A stretch of DNA of 64,000 nucleotides from Callipepla californica brunnescens (Eukaryota > Chordata > Aves > Galliformes > Odontophoridae). The notes below the pieces were generated by a model. The model was not told where the DNA came from. It was given only the letters and a program-made list of their open reading frames with translations, and did not search any database. The position numbers and the translations under genes were made by a program. Positions 22,501-35,984 of this stretch are shown here, piece after piece (the first letter of the stretch is position 1; each line of letters opens with the position of its first letter). Location of the stretch: the NCBI GenBank assembly GCA_023055505.1, contig JALIRH010000001.1, positions 13,573,467 through 13,637,466 of the forward strand. The letters run 5' to 3'.

Positions 22501-25500
22501 CAGAGAGACTGGGGACTTGCTAAGTATGTTTAAGATCTTCGAGTTACAGCATTTAAATAACTAACAAAACCCTTACTGCTCATTATTCAAAGCACAAAAT
22601 ACCACCCAGGGAAGGGCCACTGACTTTCAGAAATGAACACAGGAGTATATGATACTGGAACAAGACAGAATTTAGGTTCTGCTTCCAGATTCATGGTTGA
22701 CTTGTTTGTGCATCTGTGAATGAGTGTTTTGGGGCTTAGTTTTCATGCATGTGCCTTGGGAAGGGACCTCACTAATATTCTGTGTGCAGAATCAGAAGCT
22801 CTCTTTGCACTCCCTGATGCTTCCGTGGGGTAGCTCCCTAAAACACCAGTAAAGTGAATCGCTCAGGCCTTCTCCAAGCCAAGAAGGCATTACAGAAAAC
22901 AGATGATTACATTCAAAGAAAGGTATGTCATTTAGTGCTTTCCAGCAGAGCTGACCTTGGTCCACCCTGTCTCAGCACAGCATGGTAGTCAGCACTGTGG
23001 AGGTCAATGATGCAGACTTGACAGCTAGCATTATATATAGGGGATGGAAGATGAAGTAAAGTACAAGAGAAATGATTAAAACAAAAAAAACTAACATAGC
23101 TTTGCGGCCTTAAAGGCTCCCTTGAGCAGAAAAAGCAAATGCTACATATAACCCATTATGTTGGGTTTGGATCTCCCCATATATGGTTACCATCTATTTT
23201 CTTTATCACTTTTTTAAAAGGAAAGTAGTTTACCTTTCGTTCCAGCCACATTCTTAAGGAATGAGTCCTTGAAGAGCTCTTTTTTCATGTTATGCAATCA
23301 ATACTTTACTAAATGCTGAATAGTTACCATTAAGCGGAAAGGTCCTGGTTGAAACTTGGAAAGCAAGAAACATCGTCAGCCCAGGAAGGCTAGGAAAGCT
23401 ACCTGAGCATGTTAAGACATTACACTTTGTGGAGAGAAATGGATGCAGCGAGGCCAAGCAAAAAGGGAAGGCAACAGGACACTGTCTGGAAATACAATGC
23501 ACTCTCAGCACCATATGTCTGTCCCACTGCTGTCAGTACTGTGAGAGAACGCCAACGCGTGGGCACACGTCAGGAGATCTGAAATGCCAAGGAGTAAGCA
23601 CGCAGCAGATGGCTTCCACATACCAACGAGTGTGGAAACACAGGTGATTAACCCAGAGAAAGCAGCTCTGGATGAGCATTGCTGAGGCAAAACTACAGGT
23701 AAAGAGGCAGCACAGAACTGAGAACAAGCAGTGAAAGCAGGCCCTGCTGAGCTGCCGCCTGCCGGCCCCTGGCCCAGAGCTTCGTTCAGGTGCCACGCTT
23801 CGTTCAGGTGGAGCGACACAGTTTCTTCCCAAGCCTAGGCCGTGAGACTGAAGGAGCAGGAAAAAGAAAGAAAATCGATATGAGAGACAAGCCTAGGTTC
23901 TTCAGCAGCAGCCTCTGCTCCCCCCGAGCAGACCATCACTTCTTTCTCAGTTTTGCCCTGAGCAGACAGACGTTTTTCCAGCACTGCTGCACTCCCTTTC
24001 TTTGAAATGTGTATCTCCGGGACCCTTCATGCAGCTGACAGGGAAAGCAAAGAGGCTTTGCTTGCAGATGGGCTAAATTAGATTTCTAGCCACAGGCCAG
24101 CATTAGCGGACTCTGAAGTGCTCTCAGCAGCCCAGAGCAGCTCGGGCAGCAACATGCATGCCAAGGACTGAACTGTGGTGATGCATGAGCTGATTCCCCA
24201 GCACACCAGCTCCGGCTCAAAAAGCCATTATCTCTTTCTTCCACACTGACCAGCGTCAAAGCTTCTTCTTGCCTCCATTTCTGTGACATGTATCCATTCA
24301 ATTGCCTACACAGCAGCTCCTTCCTCTTCGAGCTCCAGATTATTCATCCTGGCCGCCATCTGGCTCAATTTTTAATTTCCACTTGCAGCGTCATTTAAAA
24401 AAAACACAGAGCAGATATATCCTCCTATCCCATCCGAATGCACTGAAGTGGCCTCAGACAGGAGAAGGAATTGGAAGTGCAAAACATCTGTTTATGGCCT
24501 TTCTGCCAGGACAGGTAGCAGCACCCAGACACTTTTCCTTATGCATGGTGAACAAGGGGCCAAATGCATATCTAATGCCAGCAGGCAAAAACTCCAGACA
24601 AGGTCATCACTGACATCAAACAGTTTGTTTTTCTCAATAAATCCCTTGGAAAGCTTTTTCTAAGATCAAATTTCCCTACAGTTCAACTGAAAAGTTCGGA
24701 AATAAATTGCAGGAAAGCGGCAGATGAGCAGACAGATTGGAAAGAGAAAGGAGCATGACCAAGAAATACCATGGCTTATTTTATTTAAGGGAAGAATGAA
24801 GTAATTCCTTTAACTTTGAAGGAAAATAATCTTGTTCAAGAAAAGGAAACTGCTTCACTGCAACAGTTCAATCACGAGAATAAAATCCACCATCAGTTTC
24901 TGCAATGCCAGCAGGGGTTAACACGCTGGGTGCTACACCAGTGCTATCGTCCCAGCCTAGACAAGGACTCAGCAGTCCACTTGCAAGAGCCATTAGCCAG
25001 GGCTTATTCACCCAGAAGCCAGCACAAAGCACAGGACAGCACACCCTGCCTTGGGGCTGTGGGTTGTGGTGCCATGACCCCCAAACCACGTGTGACACAG
25101 CACCAGAGTCCTGTCCAAACACGGGCATTCCCACTTTCACCATATATTTTAAAAGGTTTTCTTCTTCAGAAAGACAAACTGAGATAGGGGTTAAAAACTG
25201 CTGGAGGGCTTGAGGTCTAACTCTGCTTCTTTGCCTTTCACCCAGCACACGGCACCTTTCATCCAGGGGATGGCTGGAGATGGAGGTGGCAGTGACAAAA
25301 TTCAGTTCCAGTCATACATTACCCCTGCTGCACCTCACCTAACTTCTATCTGACTACGATTCAAGGAGCAAAACAATAGGACTTGATTATAATCTACTTT
25401 ATAATGCCAAAATAACTGCTGCAGTGTACATCAGAAGAAGAAAAAAAACAAAATTCACTTCTATTTCTTATTCTTCCTTCAGCTCTCCTTCCCCTTCCCC

Positions 25501-27289
25501 CACTTCTGTCTTCCATGCTGAGCCTTAGACTCAAGACAGCTTCCTCACTAAACCTTTCTTAACGAGGACTCCAAGGGGAGGATTTTCAACCCTGGGATTT
25601 AGCTTCTCACCTGGAATTAATGGCAAGGGCACCTAAGCAGCTAAACCTTGGTGTGCAGCACCAGGAGCTTACCCACATTATTATTTAAGCTGGAGGTTTT
25701 CATTACGTTTTCTCCAACGCTATTTGCTCCAGCAGCAACATTTTCAGGACAGTTCCCCAGCCATGCAGACGAGTTATTTTGTGCAGTTGCCCAACTGCTT
25801 TTACTCTTTTCTCTGAATCACAATAAAAAATGGGATAATCCATCTCCCTGTTTCAAGGTAAAGGGATACTGTCAATCTAAAATCATTTCCTAAGAAACTT
25901 TTTTTTCTGGAATTGACAGAGCACTTCAGTTGCTGCTGTTGCTTTTGTGTCACCCATCTCTCCATGAGACTACAAATTCTTCCAAACCTTACCTAATTTC
26001 TGTCTCCAGGCCATCAGACACAAATGTTCTGCTGCCACAACATGTAAAGTACCAAAATCTGATGTCCAAAAGAAGACTCTACAGCTCAAAGGATAAAGGA
26101 GACAGAACAAGTGACAACTGCTTCAGAGGGCTTGCATGCCTCAAAGCTTATCTCTGTTTTCCAGCTACAACAATTGGTCTAAGGAGATGATTCCTATAAA
26201 GTTTGCTTGGAACTTCAGTGTCTTTTCCATGGTAGATATCAAACTTCAGAGTGTGCGTCAAACTGACATTTCAAAAAGGGGAATTTAGAGACAGAAAAGC
26301 GACTGCAAATAGCAAAGCAGAGTCACAGGGGAAATCCATTTACCTCCTCTAACAAAACAAAGCAAAACTTCTTCGGCTTAAGCTTAACACGGGTCTGTAC
26401 AAACCTGACAACAGAAGATGCAGGAAACACCTCAGCCATGCAGCAAAGGGCGGCACAGAGAGCCCTAAAGGACTCCTCCATATAGTTTCAAGAAGTCCTT
26501 GAGGTTCTTGAAGATACTCAGCTACATCGACAACAGCGCTAAAACCCTATGATACAACTCGAAAGACCCATCAGTGCTGAAGAAGAATATTGCTTTGGTA
26601 TTAAGTAGCTCACTTGAAGCTCTTGCCACTGCACAGCATAGGCACGTCCTTCCTACAAAAACCTAAGCTCCATTTATTAAGTGACAAAATCCATGCTGAC
26701 TCGCGTTGTCCTTCAACCTTTACATTAAATTCCCATCATCAGTTTTTTGGATGTAAATATACCACTCTTTGCAGAATGCCATAAGCATCGGCTCAATCTA
26801 ACGAGGCCTGGATCCAAATCTTAAAAGAACTCGGATAAGTCACATCCATTCTTATCTGAAATGACAGAAACTTTCAGTCTTCATAGGTAATTAAAATTTG
26901 TGTTCCATATATGCTTTTCCCCTCTGGAAAAAATTATAATCTATCATTTTAAAGGAATCAAAGCATCTTTCTTCAATTGGTGTCTGACAGATTTCATTAA
27001 AGTCAGGTTTCTTTTGAAATGTGGTATCTATAATTCTGTTTAATGTAGAGCTCCCTCTGTGCATTTTATATGTGTAGACAGTGAGCATGCATATATTTTC
27101 CCTCCTTAACTTTTTCTGACAGTAAATCTGTTTCTAGCACTAAAGAGCAACATATTGAAGCAGGAGGAAATGACATTAATTTTGTATGTAAATTTAATAT
27201 ATGCAGTAATGACACAATAAATGTCTGTGAATTACATGGATTTTGTATTCTGCAGAGTTGATTAATGTCTATGTTATGGCTTGTTTCAC
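19502..27289. other. Intron 1 segment without recognised genes
   Basis: It contains a poly-T run near 20791, a spaced 14-bp duplication at 23779-23810, and a 124-codon plus-strand open frame at 22091-22465 that begins with a non-ATG codon and has no recognised domain. No CR1 copy was recognised. Confidence 0.5.
23779..23810. repeat. Two 14-bp direct copies, 4 bp apart
   Basis: GCTTCGTTCAGGTG occurs at 23779-23792 and again, identically, at 23797-23810. It is probably a small local duplication. Confidence 0.9.
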
Positions 27290-27752
27290 CACAGCAGGTC
27301 CAGAGGAAGGTCACAAAGATAATCAGAGGATGGGAGCACCTCTCCTGTGAAGAAAGGTTGAGGGAGCTGTGCTTGTTCAGCCTGGAGAAGAGAAGGCTCT
27401 TGGGAGACCTCGTTGCAGCCTTCCAGTACTTCAAGAAGGCATATGAACAGGAGGGAAACCTACTTTTTACATGGGCAGATGGTGACAGGACAAGTAGGAA
27501 TGCCTTCAAATTAAGAGAGTGTCCATTTAGATGAGATGTTAGGGGGAAATCCTGCATTCAGGGAGCAGTGAGGCCCTGGCACAGGCTGCCTGGAGGAGCT
27601 GAGGATTCCTCATCCCTGGAGGTGTTCAAGGCCAGGTTGGATGGGGATGGGCAGCCTAAGCTGGTGGGAGGCCACCCTGATCATATCAAGGGGTTGAAAC
27701 TGGATGGTCTTTCTTTAAGATACACTCCATTACAAGCCATTCTGTAATTCTT
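27290..27752 (+). mobile_element. CR1 LINE, 5'-truncated, about 460 bp
   Basis: The plus strand encodes the end of the CR1 second ORF (QVQRKVTKIIRGWEHL, then EERLRELCLFSLEKRRLLGD and a diverged remainder). It continues into the 3' region (GAGGTGTTCAAGGCCAGGTTGGATGG) and ends near the degraded terminal repeat ATTCTGTAATTCTTTGG. It is inactive and opposite to ST7. A 163-codon minus-strand open frame overlapping it (27066-27557) is only its antisense. Confidence 0.94.
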
Positions 27753-29405
27753 TGGTTCTTTAATTTGCAGTTGAAAGATGCCACACTCTTCAGAATTCTG
27801 CCCAGATCTATGCCTTCACCACCCTTCAGCCTTCCATTTGCACGCAGCCCTGGAACTGCAGGTCTGGCCATAGACAGCCTGGATTCCTCACCACCGTGGG
27901 GACTGCCAACCTAGGAATGGTGAAACGGGCTCCTTCCTCACTGCTGGGAAAAGATTCAAGGTGGTGCCCCATTCAAATGTGCATGTCTTGTTTACAAAGT
28001 GTACTGCAGTCAGTAGGTAACCACAGCTCTACTAATTCCCGTATTTGAATGCTCTTTCATTTATCACTTCCCGTGGTTACTGTAATTACATTTCAGGGCT
28101 CATTGGCTGGGAAAGTCAAATGATGTGATACAAAAGGAATAATAGTAAAACAAATTTTCTCATCTCTAAATGTCAAATATGCAAGAATGTACCACAAGTT
28201 TTCAATAAATGAGGCCGTCATTTTTTATCCTACATGGAGTACTTGTTTTTTCCATTATATTCCTTTTTCTTACTGCTTTTTCTACTTAATTTATTATGAA
28301 TCTTTTACTGAATTAGACAGCAAGAAAAGGGCATATCAAAACAAAGTACGCCAGAATTTAAAGTGATTTCTACAGACATAAACCCAGATCTTCAAAAACC
28401 CTTTCTTCCAATGGCCTTGAGGTAAGCCATGCTCAGAATCTGGAATCTTCTATTTTTATGTTATCAGTATTATTCAGAACATTTTTTAGCAGCAGTCTAT
28501 TAATATTTATTAATAATTAACATCACTGTTTTGATTGCAGGAATACAAGTGTCTTCTTGGGATCAAACACATACACACATCTTTCAGGGAACTGTCGGTG
28601 CTTTCCACGTTGCTGACACAACTTTTATCACCAGAAGGCCATAGGAACATAACCTGATATGGAAATTGATGTTTTTCCTGACAGGAGCCAGTCCTGTTCT
28701 TCTACAGTGGGGAGGAGGCAGAGTTATGCTTCAGTCCATATACGGCTGAGAGAGAATAATTTGTTTTGAACTGGGGGAAATGTATGAGGAAGGAATCTAG
28801 ATGTGCCAGTATATAAATAAATGACTCTCAATACCTATGTGGAAGGCACAGGCAGTTGCTGTCATTCCCCTTCTACCGGCATTAATTATAGACAGCAGCA
28901 ACAGATGTTGCCAGCGAGCTTAAAAGGAGAAACTGAAGTGGTAGGAATACAAATGCAGTGTCATACAGAAAAAAAGGAACACCTGAAAACACAGTGACTT
29001 TCTTTCCACAGAAGCCAGCCGTATTGACAGCAATGCCTATCTCCTGCTGCAGTTAAACAGATGGGTGCAAATGCTGTAACAGTACAAAGATCACAGAATA
29101 TCCCACAAAGCCATAGAAGGAAGGAAACCAGTAGCATTGCTTAATGGTCTGCTTAATTTACAGCCAAGTCGATTGCCAAGCAACTAAGCTGTAACAAGTC
29201 CCATATTTAGGGCTAGAAATGTTTGTCTTCTGTCTGTCCCTGCTTGTAAATGGCAAACGGAGGGAGCCACATAATTCAAGTACAGCATGTTCCACCCTGT
29301 ACCCAAGCCACTGAGCAGCCAGGGTTAATGACTGCAACAGTTGATGCGGGCGCCCTGCCAGAGCCCAAGTTTATCATCATCACTGTGACTTCTACTCTGC
29401 TGCTC

Positions 29406-29448
29406 AAAACAAAATCGAAAACAAAAAGAAAACAAAAGAAAAGAAATC
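29406..29448. repeat. A-rich (AAAAC/AAAAG)n tract
   Basis: Runs of AAAAC, AAAAG and AAAGA make a low-complexity stretch. The 86-codon frames on both strands over it are compositional. Confidence 0.8.
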
Positions 29449-31569
29449 CAACCAAAGCCCCCACAGTTACTCGGGAATCTGAGAAACTCGCAATGCTTAA
29501 TATGACTTGATTTCTTTGGGACTGCATGAACTGCAATCCTTTACTACTAAGAGCTGCCTAAGCACATGCATCCAAAGCTGTCTGAGATGATACAGTGTCC
29601 CTGAAACGCTGACATACTACACAGACAGAATACCCCCCCGGGTATCAGTATTACTGACCCTAGGACATGTTAAATGTTTCTAGAAGACTCACTTGGGCAG
29701 CCGACCTGAGCCCCAGATGTCCCTTCCATGCCGTGCATTTTTCAGCCTCCTAGCCCATCAGTAGGAATGGATTAGTACTGCAATTAAATGTATACAGTGT
29801 GTTCATGTGGGAGCCCATCTTAAAGCACTTAAAAGACTAAGAATCTGACATTTATTTCATCTGAATAGGAGCAGATACTGAAGACTCTCACCCACTAGAA
29901 CCATCTTGTGAGCACAGTGCTCAAACCTAATGAGAGATGTGGTTAGGGAAGATGACAGGAAGGATAATATTTGGAGACTTCTGATAGCTAGATCCCCATC
30001 CCAGTGCATCCTGCAGCTGCAGGATAACAGAGTAGCAAAAACAAGACTGAAGTCCTTCAGGTGAGCAGGGACAAATGACTCCAGCCTGGGCCGTGGACTC
30101 CTGTGATATTATTTCAAGGATAAATCTAGACAGGGAATCTCAGTACTCACAATCCATGAGAGATGCCTTATTATCTGAAGGCTTTGATACATATTTGTTT
30201 TCTCAGTAGTGTCTTTTCAGAAAGCAACTAATTTTCTTCAGAAAATAGGCAATTTTCCATGGCTCAGCTCTCTGACACTGATGATTTCCACGATTCTGAC
30301 TACTGGCAACAGAATAATATTAAAGGTGTCATAGAAATCTGTAATCTCAGTGTACAAGCAGTACCTCAACTTGGACTGATTTCACTTTAACTGAGTGCCC
30401 AGACGAAACACTGAGAAACGGAAGGAGTGAGAAGGAACTGCTGATATGTTGTAAAGGCTGAGTGATCCAAAACCATCAGCCATTTTAAAACTAATTATTT
30501 TTGTAACTTGCTGTTTTACTCTAACTTAATGACGAAAACACAATTTTCCTTCCATCTGAAAAGATACTAATAATTGCAGTAGAATTCAACAAGGAAAACT
30601 CAGTGCTAAATTTTATTAGGAATGAGAATATAGTGCCTTTACTCAGGAAACTAATGCATTTAAAGCCACTGTTTTTACTTCCAAATTTACTAAATTTCAT
30701 ATCCTCGACTCAGTTCCTCTATTTATATCCTAGCATTAAAAAAAGGTGACAACAGAAACCCCCAAACCCACCTGCTAACTTCCTCACTGAAGCACTGTGT
30801 GTCTCAGGGAGGATGTAATATAACAGGCAAGTTTACCTTTTTAATTACATAAGCACACACAGGCTCTCGCTCTTCTACTCAGCAACAAACACAAACTCAG
30901 ATACAGAGTAGAGAAGTAGGGATATAAATGAGTACAATATAAATTTCTGTAACTGCCTCAAGCCTGTGCTGCTCTGCCCTGGAGTGCAAGAGCTGCTGGA
31001 GCTCCAACAGGCACTCAGTGCCAAGCAGCTCCTGCAGCTTGCTCGAAGATGTAATCAGTGTCAGGAACTGGAAGAAACACTGCTTTGTGCAGAGATAAAT
31101 GTGGGTGAAACATGGGTGAAACTGTTCCTTACCTGTTAGAGATGACCTCTACCTGTCTACTCAAAGAACATCAAGTCCCACTGAGCAGAAAACAGCACAC
31201 CACCAGCAACAAATAAAGCGACAGGTTCAAGATAAAAATACGAGAGGCTACTTCAGGCCACATAACTGAAGGCCATGTCATAGATAACAATAGCCATTCT
31301 CTCTGTCTGCCTCCCTTCTCCAGTAGGGCAGGCTTGTTTTGGGAGCTGACTTATTTCTTACCTTTTTAGGGATTCTATATTAAAAAAAATCCTAGTTTTA
31401 GAACAGATTTCTGTCCAGTGCCAAAGCACTCTGTGCCAATCTGTAAACAGAACGAACGCAGAGCTCTCAGCTGCCTATCCTTCTTCACACCAAAGACCAC
31501 TCCACTGCAGACTGAGCTCTCTACATCTGGTCTGCCTACTAGAGACTGAAAAATGGCCTTTGCAGATTT

Positions 31570-31585
31570 ACTGAATTAATTCAGT
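31570..31585. repeat. Perfect 16-bp palindrome
   Basis: ACTGAATTAATTCAGT reads the same on both strands. At this length in AT-rich sequence it may be chance, or a dimeric homeodomain-type site (TAATT core). Confidence 0.8.
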
Positions 31586-31808
31586 GTATCTTTTTTATGC
31601 ACAGGCAACCTTATCTGGCATGCTGTATGGGCTGTAGCAGAAAACGGGACACTGAGCTTCTTGCAGCTAAGCAGGCAGAGCACATCAACTTCCAGGAAAA
31701 ACAAAAACAACAAAAAAACCTAAACTTCCAGAAAGAATGTGAAACACTGACCGCCAGTCCGACCTTGGAAGTGATCATAGAATGTATGAACCAATGAAAT
31801 TTTCACTG

Positions 31809-32215
31809 AGAATCATGGAATGTTTTGGGTTGGAAGGGACCTCAGAGATCACCCAGATCCAACTTCCTTTCCACAGGCATGGACATCACCCACTAGACCA
31901 TGCTGTCCAACCTGGCCTTGAACACCTCCAAGCACAGGGCATCCACCAAGCTCTGGGTGAAGAATTTGCTAAACCTGAATCTTCCACACCCAAATCTCCC
32001 CTCATTTAGTTTAAAACCATTATTCCTTCTCCCCATTTCATTCCCTAATAAAGGGGTCTCCTGCATCTTTCCGGCAGGCACCCGTTAGGTAACGGAAGTC
32101 TGTAATGAGGTATCCCCAGAGTCTTCTCCTCTCCCAGCTGAACAACCCCAACTCTCTCAGTCTGTATTTGTAGGAGAGGTGCTCCAGACTCAGCACTCCA
32201 AGGTCATCTTCAGAG
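31809..32215 (-). mobile_element. CR1 LINE, 5'-truncated, about 400 bp
   Basis: It opens with the inverted 3' end GAATCATGGAATGTTTTGGG and GGTTGGAAGGGACCTCAGAG, and extends to the inverted segment encoding [18 protein letters not shown] on the minus strand (about 32090-32170). It is decayed and non-functional, oriented with ST7. Confidence 0.94.
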
Positions 32216-32256
32216 TTGTGCAACTTACTGGGAAAAATAGGGGAGAAAACGTAGGT

Positions 32257-32284
32257 AGCTCTGACATTAAAGCTCTGACATTAA
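32257..32284. repeat. Perfect 14-bp tandem duplication
   Basis: AGCTCTGACATTAA occurs twice head to tail at 32257-32270 and 32271-32284, about 40 bp beyond the 5' side of the CR1 copy at 31809-32215. Confidence 0.92.
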
Positions 32285-33548
32285 GCTCCCAATATGTATA
32301 CTGAAAACACAAACTCTTCAGAGCAAAAGGAAAAGGACCCATCAGTAAAATTTCTGTGGGGCCAAACTGCTGATGCTAAATGGGTGAATAGGTTTACACT
32401 CAGAAATCTGAGTTCTGAACCAAAGTGTCCATGAAGCAGCTGGAAACTGCCGGAGATCGAATCAAAAAGCAGAGACATTCAGCTATTTTCTCTTACTACA
32501 AGATGCTGACAGATCTACAGTGAGCTATGAATCGAAAGAGATCTCGCAGTAGGCACAGCTGAGAGGGGAGGCATTGCTAAGTACATACATGCATTTGCTG
32601 TACTCACTTGTTCATTAGGGACAGAGAAGGGGGGAAAAAGGATGCAAATTAAATGGAAATGCCTCATATTGACAGGAGCAGAAAATACCAGCAGCACATG
32701 GGGAATGGTACTCAGTTTTACTGCTAGCATCAGTACTGGATGGCTACCAGGATTAGAAGCAAGCCAGGCTAATGCAAAGCAGCACCAGGCAGTTTCTCCT
32801 TTCCCCTACTGACATTCCATCCCAGTTCAGCTCCTTCCTGCTAACTACACAGTTCGCTCCCATCCCACTATCAATTCAGTTTAAAATGGCAGGCTGTACT
32901 GATCTGTGCACAAGATTACAGATTGGGCTTTTGCCCGTTTTGTTACAGCACAGATTGCTTCCAGTATCGCAGAGGGAGCCATCTGGGAGGAAGAGCAAAT
33001 GCTCGGCTTTCTAATTGGTGCTTTCAGTAAAATAGAGCACAGCCAGGATTGACAGACCTAGAGAAAATAACAAAAGCAGCCATCATGAAGTGAGGGGAGG
33101 AAAAAAGGAGCCTGCCTACACCCCAGGCTCTGAAAAGATCTGGAAATAAATAAGATTTGTGACAAAGCCCTGCACTTGCCTTTGGTATTGCTGCTTCCCC
33201 ACCCCAGTTGAAGAGACACTGCCTGATTTTCCCAGATCAAGCAGGAGCAGGGGCACTGGCTTCATAGACATGATAAACTCCTGTTTCTAGAGCAGGGTAA
33301 CAACAGCAAATCTACTATCATCTTCTCTTCTGGTATTAGAGTAAAAGGAGATTGGTGTCTTGATTGCAATTTCTAAAATGACCTCATTTAACTAAAATCA
33401 CATCAACAGCATTTCAGACTCTCTTTCTTCAGTATTACAATTCAAAGATGTCTCCTGATTTCTTCATGGGAATTAATGAAGAGTGGGCAGGATTCCACCA
33501 TCAAACCTGTTCCTATCTGTCTCTCATACTGCTCCTCTTCAAATCATG
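32285..33548. other. Intron 1 segment, nothing recognised
   Basis: This is ordinary AT-leaning sequence with no CR1 copy, RNA gene or convincing frame. Confidence 0.5.
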
Positions 33549-34545
33549 CAATCATAGAATGATTTGGCTTGGAAGAGGCCTTCAAGATCATCTAGTTCCA
33601 TCCCCACTGGCAGGGACACCTCGCTCTAGACCAGGCTGCTCAAAGCCCCATCCAGCCTGGCCCTGAACGCCTCCAGGGAGGGGGCATCCACAACCTTTCT
33701 AGATGTATTCCACTATCTCACCACCTTCACAGTAAATAATTTCTTCATTTCTTCCCAGTATCTAGACTAAATCTATCCTCTTCCAGTTTAAAACAATTTC
33801 CCCTTGTCCAGTCACTACACACCTTTCCATCAAGTCCCTTCCCAGCTTTGATGTAGGCCTCCTTCGGCTGATGGAAGGCTGCTGTAAGGTTTCCCCAGAA
33901 CGTTCTCTTCTCCAGGCTGAAGAGCCCCAACTCTCTCAGCCTGATCCCACAGGGGAGGTGCTCCAGCACTGATTATTTCTGTGGCCCTCCTCTGGACTCT
34001 CTCCAACAGCTCCGTGTCCTTCTTGTGTTGGGGGATCCAGAACTGGATGCAGTACTCCAAGTAGGGTCTCATGAGAGCAGAATAAAGGGGCAGAATCACC
34101 TCCCTTGACCTGCTGGTCACAATTCTCTTGGCGCAGCCCAGGATGTGGTTGTCTTTCTGTGCTGCAAGCACACGCTGCTGGCTCACCTTGAGTCTTTAAT
34201 CAACCAACACTCCCAGATCTTTCTCCTCAGGGCTGCCCTCAAGCCATTCTCCACTTAACCTGTATCTGTGCTAGGGATTACCCTGACCCAGGTGCAGAAC
34301 CCTGCACTCAGCCTTGCTGAACTTCATGGGTTTGGCAAAGGCTCACCTTTCGAGCCTGTCCAGGTCCCTCTGCATGACATCCTTCCCTCTAGCACCTCAA
34401 CTGCACCACTCAGCTTGGTGTCATCTGCAAACTTGCTGAGGGGGCACTCGGTCCCACTGTCCATGTTGCCTACAGCGATGTTAAAAAGCACTGGTCTCAG
34501 CACAGATCCCTGAGGAACACCACTCATCACCGGCCTCCACTTGGA
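33549..34545 (-). mobile_element. CR1 LINE fragment retaining reverse-transcriptase motifs, about 1 kb
   Basis: This is the longest CR1 copy here. From the plus-strand left end (AATCATAGAATGATTTGGC) it runs back into the second ORF. On the minus strand, 34530-34324 reads [16 protein letters not shown] and [15 protein letters not shown], which are the SGVPQGS motif and the catalytic FADD box of the non-LTR reverse transcriptase. Then 34186-33830 reads [20 protein letters not shown] and [14 protein letters not shown]. The frames are broken between these blocks and the element is 5'-truncated, so it cannot be mobile on its own. It is a pseudogene-like relic oriented with ST7. Confidence 0.96.
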
Positions 34546-35042
34546 AGATATACTTGGACATATATATACTTAACTATTAAGAAAAAAATCACAACACATA
34601 ATCTGAGAATCCTGGGATCTCCCATGTTGAAGACTTCCTCTCCTCTAGCTCATCACACTTCCAGATCTTCTAGTTGCTCAAGAAAGAAGTTGACCTGGTC
34701 TCTTCCTTCAGGTTTCCAACTGTTTTTCAGTTTATTTCAGTTTCCACAGGTGAACCATCTAGCCAAAACCTGATTTTGCAACAGTTTACACAGTACACAT
34801 TGCATTCTATCTCTGTTTTTATAAAGATCTCAAAACCAGCTGAAGTTTAATTATTAGGATCCAAACTAGAACATAGCTTGTATGGCGCTTGGTATAAAGA
34901 CAAGCTTTTACACCATCTTGAGCAATGGCTTAAGTACTGAACTATTACAGATAATGCCTTCATAAATTTAAGAAGGCTTTCCTCACCTCATGCTCTCAGA
35001 ACTGCTAATGCTCAGCCACTGTGGATGCAAGTTAAAAACATG
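34546..35042. other. Intron 1 spacer, nothing recognised
   Basis: Unremarkable AT-rich sequence between two CR1 copies. Confidence 0.4.
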
Positions 35043-35210
35043 AGATGTGCTGCCCAGGGAGGTGGTTGAGTGGCTGTCCCTGGAGGTGTATAAGAACCAT
35101 TTAGATGTTGTACTAAGGGCCATGGTTTAGTGGAGTTTTGGTGGTAGGTGTTCAGTTGGACTGGATGACCTTGGAGGTCTTTTCCAACCTGGGTGACTCT
35201 ACTATTTATG
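35043..35210 (+). mobile_element. CR1 LINE 3' fragment
   Basis: TGCTGCCCAGGGAGGTGGTTG, then GTGGCTGTCCCTGGAGGTGT, CCATTTAGATGTTGTACTAA, TTGGACTGGATGACCTTGGA and TCTTTTCCAACCTGGGTGA are the ordered blocks of a CR1 3' end. The terminal repeat is decayed. It is opposite to ST7. Confidence 0.93.
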
Positions 35211-35869
35211 ATTATGACAAATAAAATGGTATTTTGAGTTTTTGACAGCTACAAAAAGTGTTATGAAAAATGTTAAAACAAAAACAAGAAATCAACTCAT
35301 CATTTTTACACAGATATTACTTTAAAGTACTTTTTGACCTGTCGGAACCCACATTTTTAAGCACTATATTTCACAGACATTCTATTTCTTGCTAACAAAG
35401 TTTACTACAATTAACCTTAAACTAATACCTTGTTAACTCAGTGTAGTCCTAGCTAAGAATCTACGTAGTTTGTTTTTTGTACCAGCTTAATTCACCTTGT
35501 TTAAAAAAAAACACAATTTTATTTAAACCCAAGAAAGGACATTTACAGATAAACCTTGCTAAGGGATCACCTGCAATTTATGAGAAGAGTAATCACAGGC
35601 CAGGCTAATCTTCTCAGCTCTTAAGAGTGCTGAATAAAAGGTTTTGATATCTATTTGTGATAAGACTTTCAGTGCTCGATACCATATTGACATGGTGCTC
35701 CCAAAGAGAACAGGAACAGCTGCAAATGGACAACGCTGAGACCTGGATGCAGGGACTCCTGCCATATGCCAACTGCTGTTGTTGGCTTAGTTTTGGACAT
35801 CAGACTCCTGCAGTAACTGATGTGAAATCAATTACAGAGAGGCAATCAGATAAATGTTTAGTTCCTGGC
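35211..35869. other. Intron 1 spacer, nothing recognised
   Basis: AT-rich, with no recognised element. Confidence 0.4.
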
Positions 35870-35984
35870 ACTCAAGGCCAGGCTGGATGGGGCCCTGGGC
35901 AGCCTGAGCTGCTGGGCGGCAGAGGGTTGGGATGGAGTGGTCTTTAAGGTCCCTTCCAACTCAAGTCTTTCTGTGATTCTATGA
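35870..35984 (+). mobile_element. CR1 LINE 3'-end fragment
   Basis: AAGGCCAGGCTGGATGGGGC, GGGCAGCCTGAGCTGCTGGG, AAGGTCCCTTCCAACTCAAG and the terminal TGTGATTCTATGAT are intact CR1 3' blocks. It is well preserved at the 3' terminus and strongly 5'-truncated. Confidence 0.95.

Larger units (their letters stand above)
27753..31808. other. Intron 1 segment without recognised genes
   Basis: It contains an A-rich simple repeat (29406-29448) and a 16-bp palindrome (31570-31585). No gene or CR1 copy was recognised. Confidence 0.5.

Noticed and set aside
22738..22775. Possible CR1 end (GGGAAGGGACCTCACTAAT)
   Set aside because: There is a single short match, with none of the flanking CR1 blocks or terminal repeat.
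27066..27557. 163-codon minus-strand open frame
   Set aside because: It is largely antisense to a plus-strand CR1 copy whose coding residues are recognisable.
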